Below are positions 54,948-64,000 of a DNA stretch of 64,000 bases, piece after piece. The notes under the pieces are model-generated. The model was not told the origin of the DNA, made no database searches, and was given only the letters and a program-made list of their open reading frames with translations. Origin of the DNA: Gracilaria domingensis (Eukaryota > Rhodophyta > Florideophyceae > Gracilariales > Gracilariaceae); the NCBI GenBank assembly GCA_022539475.1, contig VCMS01000136.1, forward strand, positions 62,001 to 126,000. Reading direction: 5' to 3'. Position 1 is the first letter of the stretch, and each line of letters starts with the position of its first letter. Both the position numbers and the translations under genes were made by a program.

Positions 54948-55616
54948 TTAGGCCTGGAGAGTGAAACGGGTATGGTGCTGAGCGCGAACGATCTCAACCT
55001 TTCCGACCTCAGTGGAGGCGCAGTTGAACTGGGCTCCGGGGCTGACGGTGGATGAGAGAAGTGCACCGGGAACAGCGCCACCATCGGACTTCCTTCTCAG
55101 GTAGGCCTTAAGCGTCACATCACCCTCGTCCTCATCACCGTGCCAGCCAGCGAAAGCACTGACAGAGGTGGATCCGGACCACTTACCGTCGGCAAGAGCG
55201 GAGGCAATGTCCACAACGGTGACTTCTCTGCCGCCAAAGGAGGTGTCATCACCGCCAAAGTCAAGGTAGTCGGTGTCGGGCTCGCAGCTCCACCCGACGT
55301 TCCCGGTCAAGAAGCGGGTGCTGGTGTCAAGATCAGATTGGCTGGCGCCCCATGAGTACTCCACGACCAATTCGACGAGCGGCACATGGACGTTGGCAAG
55401 GATGAAGGAGTCTTGCGGCATTTTGCAGGCAAAGCCGCTGTCGGGGTTGGAGCAGGCGGCGACGGCGCACACACCGCGGGTGACGGGGTGCCTGCACTCA
55501 CGGTCGGACATGGCGCGGTTGGGGTTGCAACGGTTGGGGCACATGTCTACGGTGGAGAATGCAGTGGCGCAGGCGGCCAAAGCAAGGAGGGCAGCGGAAA
55601 CAAAGAAGGTCTTCAT
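54948..55616 (-). CDS. secreted cysteine-containing protein, paralogue 1
   Basis: 222 residues from ATG 55616 (MKTFFVSAALLALAACATA is a signal peptide; cleavage expected near residue 19-20). The mature protein starts with a Cys-rich module (MCPNRCNPNRAMSDREC, HPVTRGVC, then AAC and FAC) and continues with an all-beta-looking domain: DLDTSTRFLTGNVGWSC, YLDFGGDDTSFGGREV, a conserved ALADGKW, FAGW, LRRK, SPGAQFNC and HTRFTL. About half of the residues match paralogue 2 at 57449, in the same order. Family not recognised; an extracellular or cell-wall role is inferred from the signal peptide and disulphide-suited cysteines. Intact, no introns, ends TAA. Confidence 0.85.
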   Translation of the reverse strand: MKTFFVSAALLALAACATAFSTVDMCPNRCNPNRAMSDRECRHPVTRGVCAVAACSNPDSGFACKMPQDSFILANVHVPLVELVVEYSWGASQSDLDTSTRFLTGNVGWSCEPDTDYLDFGGDDTSFGGREVTVVDIASALADGKWSGSTSVSAFAGWHGDEDEGDVTLKAYLRRKSDGGAVPGALLSSTVSPGAQFNCASTEVGKVEIVRAQHHTRFTLQA

Positions 55617-55713
55617 TGCGGATGGATGACAGGATTGGCTGGTCTTGAGGCTTGAGTCGAGGGAATAGGTTGGGCTGTAGGCTTTGTGGGAACGGAGTTC
55701 TCGTGAACAGCAG

Positions 55714-55721
55714 CTTTTATA
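55714..55721 (-). promoter_or_regulatory. TATA box of secreted-protein gene 1
   Basis: The minus strand reads TATAAAAG about 98 nt upstream of the ATG at 55616, giving an expected 5' leader of roughly 65-75 nt. Confidence 0.65.
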
Positions 55722-57448
55722 CAGCCTTTTGGTGGGAGGTATTGCTCTGGGAAGGGGCAAAATGACATGAGGCGCATGTGTGTTTGTTGAGGCATGCAGG
55801 AGCAAAAGAAACGATGACGGAGACTAGCGCATGTTTCCAACGTATTCTGTGGTTGATGAAACTAGGTACAGTGTGCTTTGGCACAGATCCTTTCCCTTGG
55901 AAGTGAAAAGCTGCGGCAACCGTGGCGCAGAACAAGTATGACGATGTGCGTCTGGAGTGAAATATAGGCGAGTGTTGTCAGTTGCATGTTTGCCACAAGG
56001 CCATACTTGGAAGGGCGCCGATGTTATCGTGGAAGGAAGCTGGGTGGATGAGGGATACTATTCTGGTGCAAGGGTGTACTGTTTGACCAAACGCTCATGG
56101 GAAGAGGAACCAAAGGTGAAGGGACAGGAGCATGAGCGGCGTTGTGGCTCTGAATCGTACAGTTTGAAAGCGCATATGCTTGTGGCTTACAACATGATGT
56201 CCTCGTTTGCTGACAACCAAGTAACATTAAATGTAATCATGTTCGTACAATGACGTCCAAATATAGTGCTCGGACCACGTCCAATGGCGGCGGAGAAGAC
56301 GCAGGGGTTTACTCTGTATGTTCGGGGTGAATGCTCGCGCATCGTTGAGCGCCAAATGGCGTTTCCGTGGGCCTTTTTTTTTCTGAAGGTGTGTTTGATG
56401 CACATCAGTTGCATGTGTGCCAGCCCCGCAGCGCATTCTTGGACGTCTGGTGCAGGAAGAACATGGAGGGATGGCAGACGTGGTTGAAGACAGCCGAGCA
56501 TCGCACGGTCTGCTTTTGAGAGATGTGGCGGCGGCATTGCGCACGTGGCATGGCACTGGTTGGGACGGCGTCCAGCAATGAGGGCGCATTCCCTCACGTT
56601 AGCCTGGCGCATCTCTGCTCGTTTTCGCTGTTGGCCTAGAGGCGTTTTGGAAATGTGGGACAGCCTCTTCCATTGCTGCAGCGCAATTGGAGGCGGTCCG
56701 TACGTTCCTATTGGTGTGGGCGACGGCGGAAAAAAAGAATGAGTCAGTTGGGGCATTGGCAACGCGGACGACGCAAGCGCCAGCAGAGATGATGCGGCAG
56801 AAGGCATGAATGCAGTTATATCTCGGGGTGTTGGAAAGCAGATGTTTTGCGCTGACAGGCGGGCTGTTTCGCAGTTGTGGGCGTACAGTTTGGTAGGGTT
56901 TGAGAACCTCCTTAACGCATTTTGAGCTGTTGTTGACAAAAAGTCAGACGCGGCACTTGCAGCAGCAGAAGAGGAAGAAGAAGAAGGCACACGTTGCTGC
57001 CGCCATTGGTCACGTCGACGTCCCAGTAGAGCAAAGAGGAACAAACATAATGATGATCCATCACGATTTATGTGGCAGCACCATGAGGGAGATAGTGCAA
57101 CTTTAGAAACGCTGTTGTATCACGCTGGGAGCGAGTGGCGAACGGGGGTACGTGAAAGTTATCAAGTGTCGGGGAAGCATTCCGCCACGCGTGTGCACTG
57201 CGAGCTGCGCGCTGTGGGCTCCGTCGGATGCAATCGCTGGCTCCCAACGCATGGCGAGCGCGCACAGCACGCCTTCTACGCGCGGGCGCGCCGTCGGCGG
57301 AACGCGCAGCGAGCTGGGCGGGGCATGTTGAGCAGCGGAGTACTTAAGCAGCGGAGATACTGGCGCTCCGTCGCTCTCCCTCTCTTTCCCCCATCGCAAC
57401 CCAACCGCCGACCTAACTGCCAACCCACCCTCACCCCGCCCATTCATC
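55722..57448. promoter_or_regulatory. shared upstream region of the divergent secreted-protein genes
   Basis: About 1.7 kb between two head-to-head paralogues. A pyrimidine-rich leader (57376-57445) precedes the ATG of gene 2. A long minus-strand frame (57044-56187) exists but has low-complexity Ser/Ala at its start and no motif, so it is not called a gene. No repeated operator was identified by eye. Confidence 0.35.
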
Positions 57449-58108
57449 ATGAAGCTGTTCGCAACCTTGTTCCTGACCGTGCTCGCGGCCGCGTTTGCTC
57501 AACACCCGAGCAACCACGTGTGCCCCAACCGCTGCAACGCCAACCGCAATCTGGCCGTGCGCGAGTGCAACCACCCCGTGACGCGCAGCATCTGCGAGGT
57601 GCGCGCGTGCGACGGCGGCTTCTCGTGCTCGCTGCCGGCCAACTCGTTCCTCATCTCCAGCAACCAGCTGCCCGCGCTCGAAATGGCGGTCGAATACACA
57701 TGGGGCCCGGAGCAACGCGACCTGGACACCAGCACGCGCTTCCTGTCCGGGTCCGTCGGTGTCGGGTGCAACGCGCCCAGCGCGTACCTGCAGTTCGGCG
57801 GCGACAACACGAGCCACGGCGGCTCGGAGGTGGCCACCGTCGACTTTGAGCAGGCGCGCGCCGACGGCCAGTGGGAGGCGGCCACCACGGTGGGCGCGTA
57901 CGCCGGCTGGTACAACTCGGAGAACCTGGGCTCGGCGCAGCTGCGCGTGACGCTGCGCAGGAAGGACAACGGCGCCGTGGATCCCGGCACCGCGCTGTCG
58001 GCGCGCGTGCGCCCCGGCGCGCAGTTCGGCTGCGCCGAGACCAAGGTGGCCGACGTGCGCGTGGTGCGCGGCGCGCAGCACACGCGCGTCACGCTGGCGC
58101 TGGCGTGA
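57449..58108 (+). CDS. secreted cysteine-containing protein, paralogue 2
   Basis: 219 residues, start MKLFATLFLTVLAAAFA (signal peptide to about residue 17), then VCPNRCNANR, VRECNHPVTRSICEVRAC and FSC in the Cys module. The second domain shares DLDTSTRFLSGSVGVGC, YLQFGGDNTSHGGSEVATVD, ADGQW, YAGW, LRRK, PGAQFGCAE and HTRVTL with paralogue 1. Codons end almost always in G or C and the gene sits in a much GC-richer stretch than its partner at 54948-55616, so the two copies have diverged strongly in composition while keeping the protein. Intact, no introns, ends TGA. Function unknown. Confidence 0.88.
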   Translation: MKLFATLFLTVLAAAFAQHPSNHVCPNRCNANRNLAVRECNHPVTRSICEVRACDGGFSCSLPANSFLISSNQLPALEMAVEYTWGPEQRDLDTSTRFLSGSVGVGCNAPSAYLQFGGDNTSHGGSEVATVDFEQARADGQWEAATTVGAYAGWYNSENLGSAQLRVTLRRKDNGAVDPGTALSARVRPGAQFGCAETKVADVRVVRGAQHTRVTLALA

Positions 58109-58159
58109 GCGCAAGTAATTGCGCAATTGCAGCGCGCTAGTGGCTAATTACTATTAAAC

Positions 58160-58640
58160 TCTGTTTGTTAACGAACGCGTCTTCTCGCTCCGCGCTGCCT
58201 CGCGCGCCGCAATCTCCGCCGCGCCCGCGCGCGCGACCCGCCACCGGCTGGCACGGCGGCGCTTCGCCGCCGTGCGCGAAGCGCCGCGCCGCTGCCGCCG
58301 CTGCTGCCAACGGCGACAGTGCCGCGCCCCCAGGTCGACGACGCCCTCGCCGCTTCCGCCGCCGCCGCCCGCCGCAGAGGCGCCCGCCGTCGCGCAGCCG
58401 CCGACGCCGCTGCCGCTGCCGCTGCCGCGCTACGGCGCATTGGACGGCGCCGAGCCGCTGCGGCCGCGGCCGCCGCGCCACGACGGCTGACGGTGGCGGC
58501 GTCGCCGCGCACGCTGCTGATGCTGCTGCTGCGCGTGAGCATGTTCCGCCGCGCACACCTCACGCTGGTCGCCTCCCTGGAGCTGTGCGCGCTGGCCGTC
58601 GGCCTCACGCCGCTGTGCGTGCTGCATGAGGAAAACGCCT
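58160..58640. other. very GC-rich CGCCGC-type segment
   Basis: Dense GCCGCC/GCGGCG words keep most frames open on both strands, so open frames here are not evidence for genes. One plus frame ends in a less biased segment (MLLLRVSMFRRAHLTLVASL and on to HEENA, TAG 58640), which might be real. GGCGGCGCTTCGCCGCC is a local inverted repeat near 58253-58270. Confidence 0.4.
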
Positions 58641-58678
58641 AGTAAATCGGCCGTCTAACGGCAATTGTTTTTAATATT

Positions 58679-58700
58679 TTGTGGTGCAAGCGCACCACAA
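58679..58700. repeat. stem-loop, 9-bp perfect stem
   Basis: TTGTGGTGC and GCACCACAA separated by AAGC. It follows the GC-rich segment and precedes a long noncoding stretch; it could be a 3' end hairpin of a transcript. Confidence 0.5.
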
Positions 58701-60886
58701 TTTGGGAATCTTTGTGTCGGTTACTAACCGCCGGAGTGTAACTTACACTGCTACAAAAGTAAATTTATTAGTTAATGTGGCTTACAGTTCCTAGCTGCTT
58801 TACCAAGGGTAAAAGGGGCGTGTAGAGCAGTGAGACCCGTCATCTCGGATCTCTCTCCTTTCGCTGTGCAAAAATTAGATTTAAAACTACCTAGCTAGCT
58901 AACAGAGGTTATCAAGCCAAACAAATCTTTAATCTTAAACTTCTTGTTTTACTTCGCCACAAGAGAGTTTAATTTCTATCTGGAAGACGCGGGAAAACAA
59001 AACATTCACTCTCTTTTGAGCATCAAGAAGTTACAATAGAAATTCTCAAGAAAATATTAAAACTTTAAAGCACCTGCAGCTCCTTAGCAACGTGTATTTC
59101 ACAGTGTTTTAGGCGCGACCATTAATTTTCAAAAATATTTCAGTATATGTGTCAGTTGTAGGACACGTAACATCCGTGGCAGATTTTGTGACAACCAATA
59201 CCGATGCCTCACTGGAGTGGTCTGCATGAAAAGCGCAGCGCTCGGGGCACTCGTTAAGCAGAGTCACGGGTGGAAAAGGGAGTCAAGGAAAGGCACAGTC
59301 AGCAGGGAGCAAAAACAAACCACAACAAAGCAGAGTCTCAGTCTTGCCCGTGGTTGTTCCCCGAGCCGGTCTTAGTAGAGTCACGACTAGCCCTTGTTTA
59401 TTGTAGTCCTCTCTTTGCGCGCAGGGCGCCAAGGGCTCTTGGGAACCGCTAAAGATGCTCTCAAGCTGCCTGAGCATGAGAGCTCAAAACAGCGGGGAAA
59501 CTCGGAAATTTTGTAAAACGAGTGGATAATGTAATTAAAAATGGTACATATAATATAACTTCACAATTTACGACAAAACTGATCGTCAAATGTTTGACGA
59601 AATCTGGTTTAGTTTAATAATTTTCAATCTGCATTGTTGCAAAAGGGCATTGTCACGCAAAATAGCGTGTCTAGAAAGCAACAAGGACGGATAATCCCTA
59701 CGCAATTATTTTAATGATAACTTCAAAAGTCATCACGGATAACATTTGAAGTTAACATGATGAGTTGGGAGATAAGTTCGAACTTATCAGGTTTCAAAGC
59801 CTTGAGCCTTCGTCGTAGAAGCCGAAGCCATCGAATTCTTTCAATTTCTCACTTCTGTTCTTCTAGTACTTCAATGAGATCAAAATAAATTTTAAACTTA
59901 GAAAGCCAAATTCAAATCTCAACATTCTAAAAGTAGAACATTTTTGACTTTTTTCTAAAGTTAACCTTATAAGATTCGATGAGCTTTTGCAAGTATTTTC
60001 TCTCTTTCTTAACGGTTTTGAGCTCTAAATACTCATTTTGAAGTACTTGGATAAGATCAATATCTCATGCGAAATTTTGGTTGTTGAAGCTTAACTCAAG
60101 AGGGCTAAACAAAGCCACCAACTTATTATCTGATGTGCAGTTGATGGATTTAGTGAGTGATGACTGATGCAATTCTAATCACGGATCTACGCACCAATAT
60201 CTTACTGTAATGGAAACAAAATTCCAGTCACGCCAAATACAAACATTGGCGGGTTTTCTCCGTCTTGCGTAAAGTAAATCTTGTGAGATCATGTACTCAC
60301 GTGCATTAATACAGCAAAGCAAATTTGTATTTATTATCGCGATGTATTTGAAATTTTTGTGTTCCATTATGCAGATTGCTTCATTTACGCTTTTTCCCGC
60401 TCTTCTCGGGGCTGACAGGAAGTGTGATAAGTCGCGCACGGACCTACTGCAGTAGGCTGAGTCTTTCAACCCATGCGTTTCAGCAAAAGGGTTTCGGATA
60501 GGGCCAAAACGTTTCCAAAACCTCTCCAAACGCGCCGTGCTTTGCTGACAAAATCGGAAGTTTCCACGGCGCACGTCGTGTTAGGTTAGGTGCGGCGGCC
60601 GGCGGTCGTCCATAATAAATAAACTGCGCTTTCAAAGCAAGACGTGGTGAAACCAATAAAAATAGTCTTCTGCCGTTGTTGCTTTGTCTGTCCGAGGTCC
60701 GCCGATACAAAGATCGTGCAGGGCCTGCGACAGACAGACGCCAAGCGCAAGATCCACCTGCCTCTGGTAGGGTGGGGCCTCAAGCGCGGCAACTCGGAAA
60801 CCGCTGGAAGTCTACCCCTGAAATCTCGCATTCCATATGCTGCGCTGTGCGGTGAAGAAGCGATGTGAACGCGAAAGCCGTCTCTT
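58701..60886. other. long noncoding stretch
   Basis: Mostly AT-rich. Short frames (59270-59452, 60179-60574 minus, 60586-60897 minus) have no motifs. No tRNA, repeat array or transposon terminus was recognised. Confidence 0.35.
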
Positions 60887-61028
60887 TTGTGCGGCAAGGG
60901 CGACGGCGACGATCGCGCTGCAGTTACAAGAAGAAGGAGGGCGTGCGGGGGCTTGCCAGTTATTGACGACGGCGCGAGAAGAGGGGAGGATTCGATGAAA
61001 TCGCGGTCATTACGACCCGAAGCGACAG

Positions 61029-62267
61029 GTGCCGCACGAAGGCTGTCAGGAGGATGGTGTCAGCGCTCGACTGATCGCAAAGCGGAAGAAGTTTTGGGCT
61101 CGTCGCGCCCGCGAAGCTCTGGTGAGGAGGTTGAACATTGCAACTGGATATTACGACGACTGCACGGAGGATGCGGTTGTGTGCTTTGCGCGTTCGGATG
61201 AAAATGGTCGCGAGCGGTACTGTCTTCAGCACGTGTGCAGCGACCACCGCACTATGCGCCGCGATGAATTGTAGTCTTTCGTTGGGGTTCGGCTCACACG
61301 GTGGTGTAAGGACCGACCAAATAGGCCACTGAGGCTTGTGGACGCCGAGCGGTTAGGCCTGCTTGACTGCGAGGGGCCGGGTGAAGACTGGTGTGTCGAT
61401 GCTGTAATGTTCGTGGAAAGAACCACAATGCTGCGTACGCAGAATGGAGTACGGGAATACACCGGACCTGCGTACTATGCCTGCAACCATTCGAAGCCTG
61501 TATGGGGTTGGCACGGGGTTCACTTGTGCAGTCTGGAAGGTACTGGTCTTGGCAACGCACTAATTGAGCAAGGGGTGTGGAACGGAGTGCTCGATAACGA
61601 CCTTTGGTACGATGCACTTACAGATTCGCAAAGGATTGTGCCGGAGGTCGTGCCGGGTATGATCGAGGCCCTAGACAGTTATTGCACTCGATATCCTTTC
61701 GTGCCTGTGCGCGTATCAAGTCCAGGTGCGCGTGATTTGAATGAATTATTGCAGAAGTTTGAGCTGCGGAAAGACCGAATGCTTGTTTGCAAAACGAATA
61801 ACTTCTGTCTGCAAGCATCTCTTGCGAACGCGATCGCACTTGCGGTGGATGAGGAATATGCGCAAGAGGTGATGTTTAGATCTGGGCTTCCGAGCATGCT
61901 CTCCTTTACGCATGCAGCAAGATGGTGCAATGACTATGCAAAGCGTGTGGTACTGCAACGAGTGCACATCCCAAAGGGTACTAAATTGCCATGGCTGCTG
62001 AAGCAAACAACCGGGGTGTATTTAGTCTGGCTTTACGGTCGGAATGTGGACCACGATATTTCTGTCAGCAGCGAGCTCCGACAGGTTCTTGATCCTGTAG
62101 AGCAGTTTCCGTTGCCCTTGTGCGAAGAGTTCATTAGGGAATGCGCTGGAAGCGCCAGATTGTTTGAGAAGATTCTCGAAATCCGCGAGGTAAACAAGGT
62201 GGAGATCAGTGAAAAGAAAAAAAAGAATGGATCCTCGAAGAGGGCACGAAGGAAAGCAAAGAAGTAA
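61029..62267 (+). CDS. Cys-His-Asp family protein, copy B, one in-frame TAG
   Basis: Homologue of copy A (11928-13106). One frame runs from about 61029 to TAA 62267 with a TAG at 61272-61274; the part after the TAG (about 330 codons) is open and well conserved. Counting from GTG 61338: Cys 157 (TNNFCLQASLANAI), His 239 (RNVDHDISV), Asp 252 (QVLDP), with 13 residues from His to Asp as in copy A. The Gln four residues before the Cys in copy A is not conserved here. The C-terminus is a Lys/Arg-rich tail (KKKKNGSSKRARRKAKK), possibly a nuclear signal. Start unresolved: no ATG in frame before 61253. The TAG may mean decay or a missed intron. The catalytic reading is inference. Confidence 0.6.
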
Positions 62268-62302
62268 AGACAGTAGCGTGACATAAACGAGATGCTCATT
62301 CT

Positions 62303-64000
62303 TTATAGTGTTTTAGTCGAGTTGGTGACGTCGCTAGGTAACACTCCACTTCGCATCATAGAGTTGAGACGCCTGAAGGCGTTAGGGTTGATCTTCGCTA
62401 AGGCATCAGCCGGATTCTTGGGTCCGCAAATCCAGTCCAGAGAGTTGATCTCGCGCGCTTCGAAAGAATCGCGCAGACGCGCAACTGTGGGGCGGAGTCG
62501 AAAGTCTTTCTGCTCGTGAAGCGTCGATATTGTGGTGTTTAACTCGTACGAGTCGACATACATGTTAAGGGTGGCTCGGGGTAGTAGCCCAGAAAGAAAG
62601 AGAGTTGGGAGTGTTTTTGCGAGATGGATTGAGCGGTCCGCGATGTGAGCGGCGGCGAGTATCTCGGCTCTTGCAGAAGAGAATGAGACTTTGCTTTGCT
62701 TAGAGCTGTGCCAATCCACAAAGTGACAGACTACCTCTTTGCCTTCTTTGAAGGAGAGTGCGCATAGGAGACCGGTTTGTCCATAGGAGGTGGTGCCAGA
62801 GGCGGCATCACTGAATGCTAAGACGCGGACGTTGAACTTGTCGGCTGTCATACCACTCCTCGGAGCTTGGTAGTGGAGTTCGGGCTTCAAGGACCGGATG
62901 TGGGCAAATGCTGGGTTAAGTTGGCGGAAGTGTGCGGCTTTTAATCGCGGAACAGACTGCTGTATTTTGCTGGCCACGAGGGATGCTTGGGGTAGGGTGC
63001 CATGACCAAGGAAGTTGAGTTTGCCGGTTAGGCTCTGGTATTCTTTGAGTTCCTGTGGTGTGCATGGCTCGTTATCCTGCTTCCTTCTCGTTTTGCTGAT
63101 CTCGAGTGGGGCTATGGAGTTGAGGAACTCTTGCATTGAGAGAGAGATGCTAAAGGCTTCGTGCTGTTCGATGAAGAGACGATTGAAGACAATGTCCTTC
63201 GCTTCGGAGAATCTTCCGACTTCGAATTTCCCGGAGAGCTTGTCACGAAAAGATTTCATCTCTTCTCTTGGGCCAGCAAGAAGCATGTCGTCGGCCACCT
63301 TTGCGAGCAGAAGTGCTATTTCCCCTGACTTCCAGAGAAAGAAGAGTTGTGGTACTCCTGGTACAGTTACGAATTCTTGGTCGAGCAGCTATTCCTCGAC
63401 ACAGAGCTGCCACAACCTGCCCGATTCTACCAACCCGTACGTTGGGGCTAGCAGCTTCCACACTTCATCGACAAACCGCGTCCAACCACGCGGAGGTCGG
63501 ACGTAGATATCCCTCTGGAGTTCACCAGCTTGGAGGTATGCTGATTTTACATCAAGTGATCCTATCGGTAGGTAGAAGAGGGCTGCGAGGGAGAACAGGA
63601 GTCCTATCGTCGGGAACTGCGCAGTGGATGAGTCTGAGCGCAGATCATCCTTGTCCTGATCCTTGTTACCATGCGGCACGAGGCAACATTTCAGCTTCAA
63701 GGTGTTGCTTTCTCCGTCGTGCTTGATGACAAAGAAATGGTGGGAGGAGATGAGGTTAGCCTTTCTTGGGAGGTTGCGCGTCGAGACGGGAATATCGGCT
63801 CTTCGCTCCTCATAGAAACGCATTTCCTTTGCGATTGACTGGTCAAGCAGCCACCTTGGTGCATATTGAAGCTTATGTTCAGAGAGAGGCTCGTTTCCGA
63901 GACGTTTGTAGAGGTCCTTGAGGATCTCTTGCTTTGTGGACGTCAGGGAGGCGTGTGGTGGAGGGGAAGTGTCGGAAGCGTACTCCCCAATGTCCTTAGA
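62303..64000 (-). pseudogene. copia-like RT and RNase H, runs off the right edge
   Basis: The minus frame is open from the window edge to TAA 62303 with one TAG at 63389-63391. RT blocks: HHFFVIKHDGESNTLKLKCC, KDDLRSDSSTAQFPTIGLLF, GSLDVKSAYLQAGELQRDIY, YVRPPRGW and VADDMLLAGPREEM, where the palm reads ADD in place of the usual VDD. RNase H follows (VLAFSDAASGTTSYGQTG, SSARAEILAAAHIADRS, ICGPKNPADALAKI). The TAG stands where related proteins have Trp (EE-W-LL), so one G to A change explains it. It belongs to the Ty1/copia type but is a different family from the element at 39255-43873. Its end lies 35 bp from the end of copy B on the other strand. Confidence 0.75.

Noticed and set aside
56187-57044. 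285-codon minus-strand frame between the secreted-protein genes
   Set aside because: Low-complexity start, no motif, and it occupies the shared upstream region; more likely chance.
58137-58642. Overlapping open frames on both strands in the GC-rich segment as genes
   Set aside because: Stop codons are rare in such GC-rich DNA in every frame, so open frames carry little information.
6808-63391. Many single in-frame TAG codons (6808, 9560, 12033, 21170, 27786, 28569, 29151, 61272, 63389), suggesting TAG might be read as an amino acid
   Set aside because: The same broken genes also contain TAA (for example 8714, 9956, 17717, 18410, 18632, 26691) and TGA (836, 10415, 19529, 21053), and codons ending in G mutate most easily to TAG. 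Ordinary decay explains the pattern.

Overview
This window reads as nuclear DNA of a eukaryote dominated by transposable elements. There are no bacterial-style operons, one gene is best read as spliced (GT-AG intron at 53518-53700), one host gene has a TATA box, and about three quarters of the sequence can be assigned to transposons or their remains. The mix (Tnp2/CACTA-like DNA transposons, Ty3 chromovirus, Ty1/copia, a DIRS-type tyrosine-recombinase retrotransposon) with compact intron-poor host genes would suit an alga or other protist; a red alga is a guess, not shown here. No rRNA, tRNA or CRISPR was seen by eye.

Layout. 0-5.7 kb and 6-11.5 kb: two decayed, related DNA transposons with the same plan, a minus-strand Tnp2-type transposase and a divergent plus-strand accessory gene coding a helical, basic protein with an acidic tail. 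11.9-13.1 kb: copy A of an unrecognised protein family with a Cys-His-Asp pattern like a papain-fold cysteine peptidase; copy B is at 61.0-62.3 kb. 13.7-17.2 kb: weak hypothetical genes and a possible non-LTR retrotransposon remnant. 17.2-30.1 kb: broken Ty3 elements, with an integrase-chromodomain part on the plus strand, an unknown decayed minus-strand gene, an AT-rich Ty3 fragment, and the gag-protease-RT-RNase H part of a chromovirus-like element on the minus strand.

31.7-46.9 kb is a single old LTR retrotransposon of about 15.2 kb, defined by two 245-bp LTRs and the 5-bp target duplication CCAGA. Inside it are a young, apparently intact Ty1/copia element (39255-43873; LTRs 4 differences in 238; target duplication CGTAG), a MITE flanked by TA (32642-33362), a 21-nt minisatellite and more than 4 kb of unexplained DNA between integrase and 3' LTR. 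47.3-53.3 kb: another LTR element remnant carrying an apparently intact DIRS-type element (gag-like, RT-RNase H and tyrosine recombinase genes between 301-bp direct repeats).

53.4-58.1 kb is the likely host-gene island: a small spliced gene and two divergent paralogous secreted cysteine-containing proteins. 58.1-61 kb is mostly noncoding, and 62.3 kb to the right edge is a copia-like polymerase gene running out of the window.
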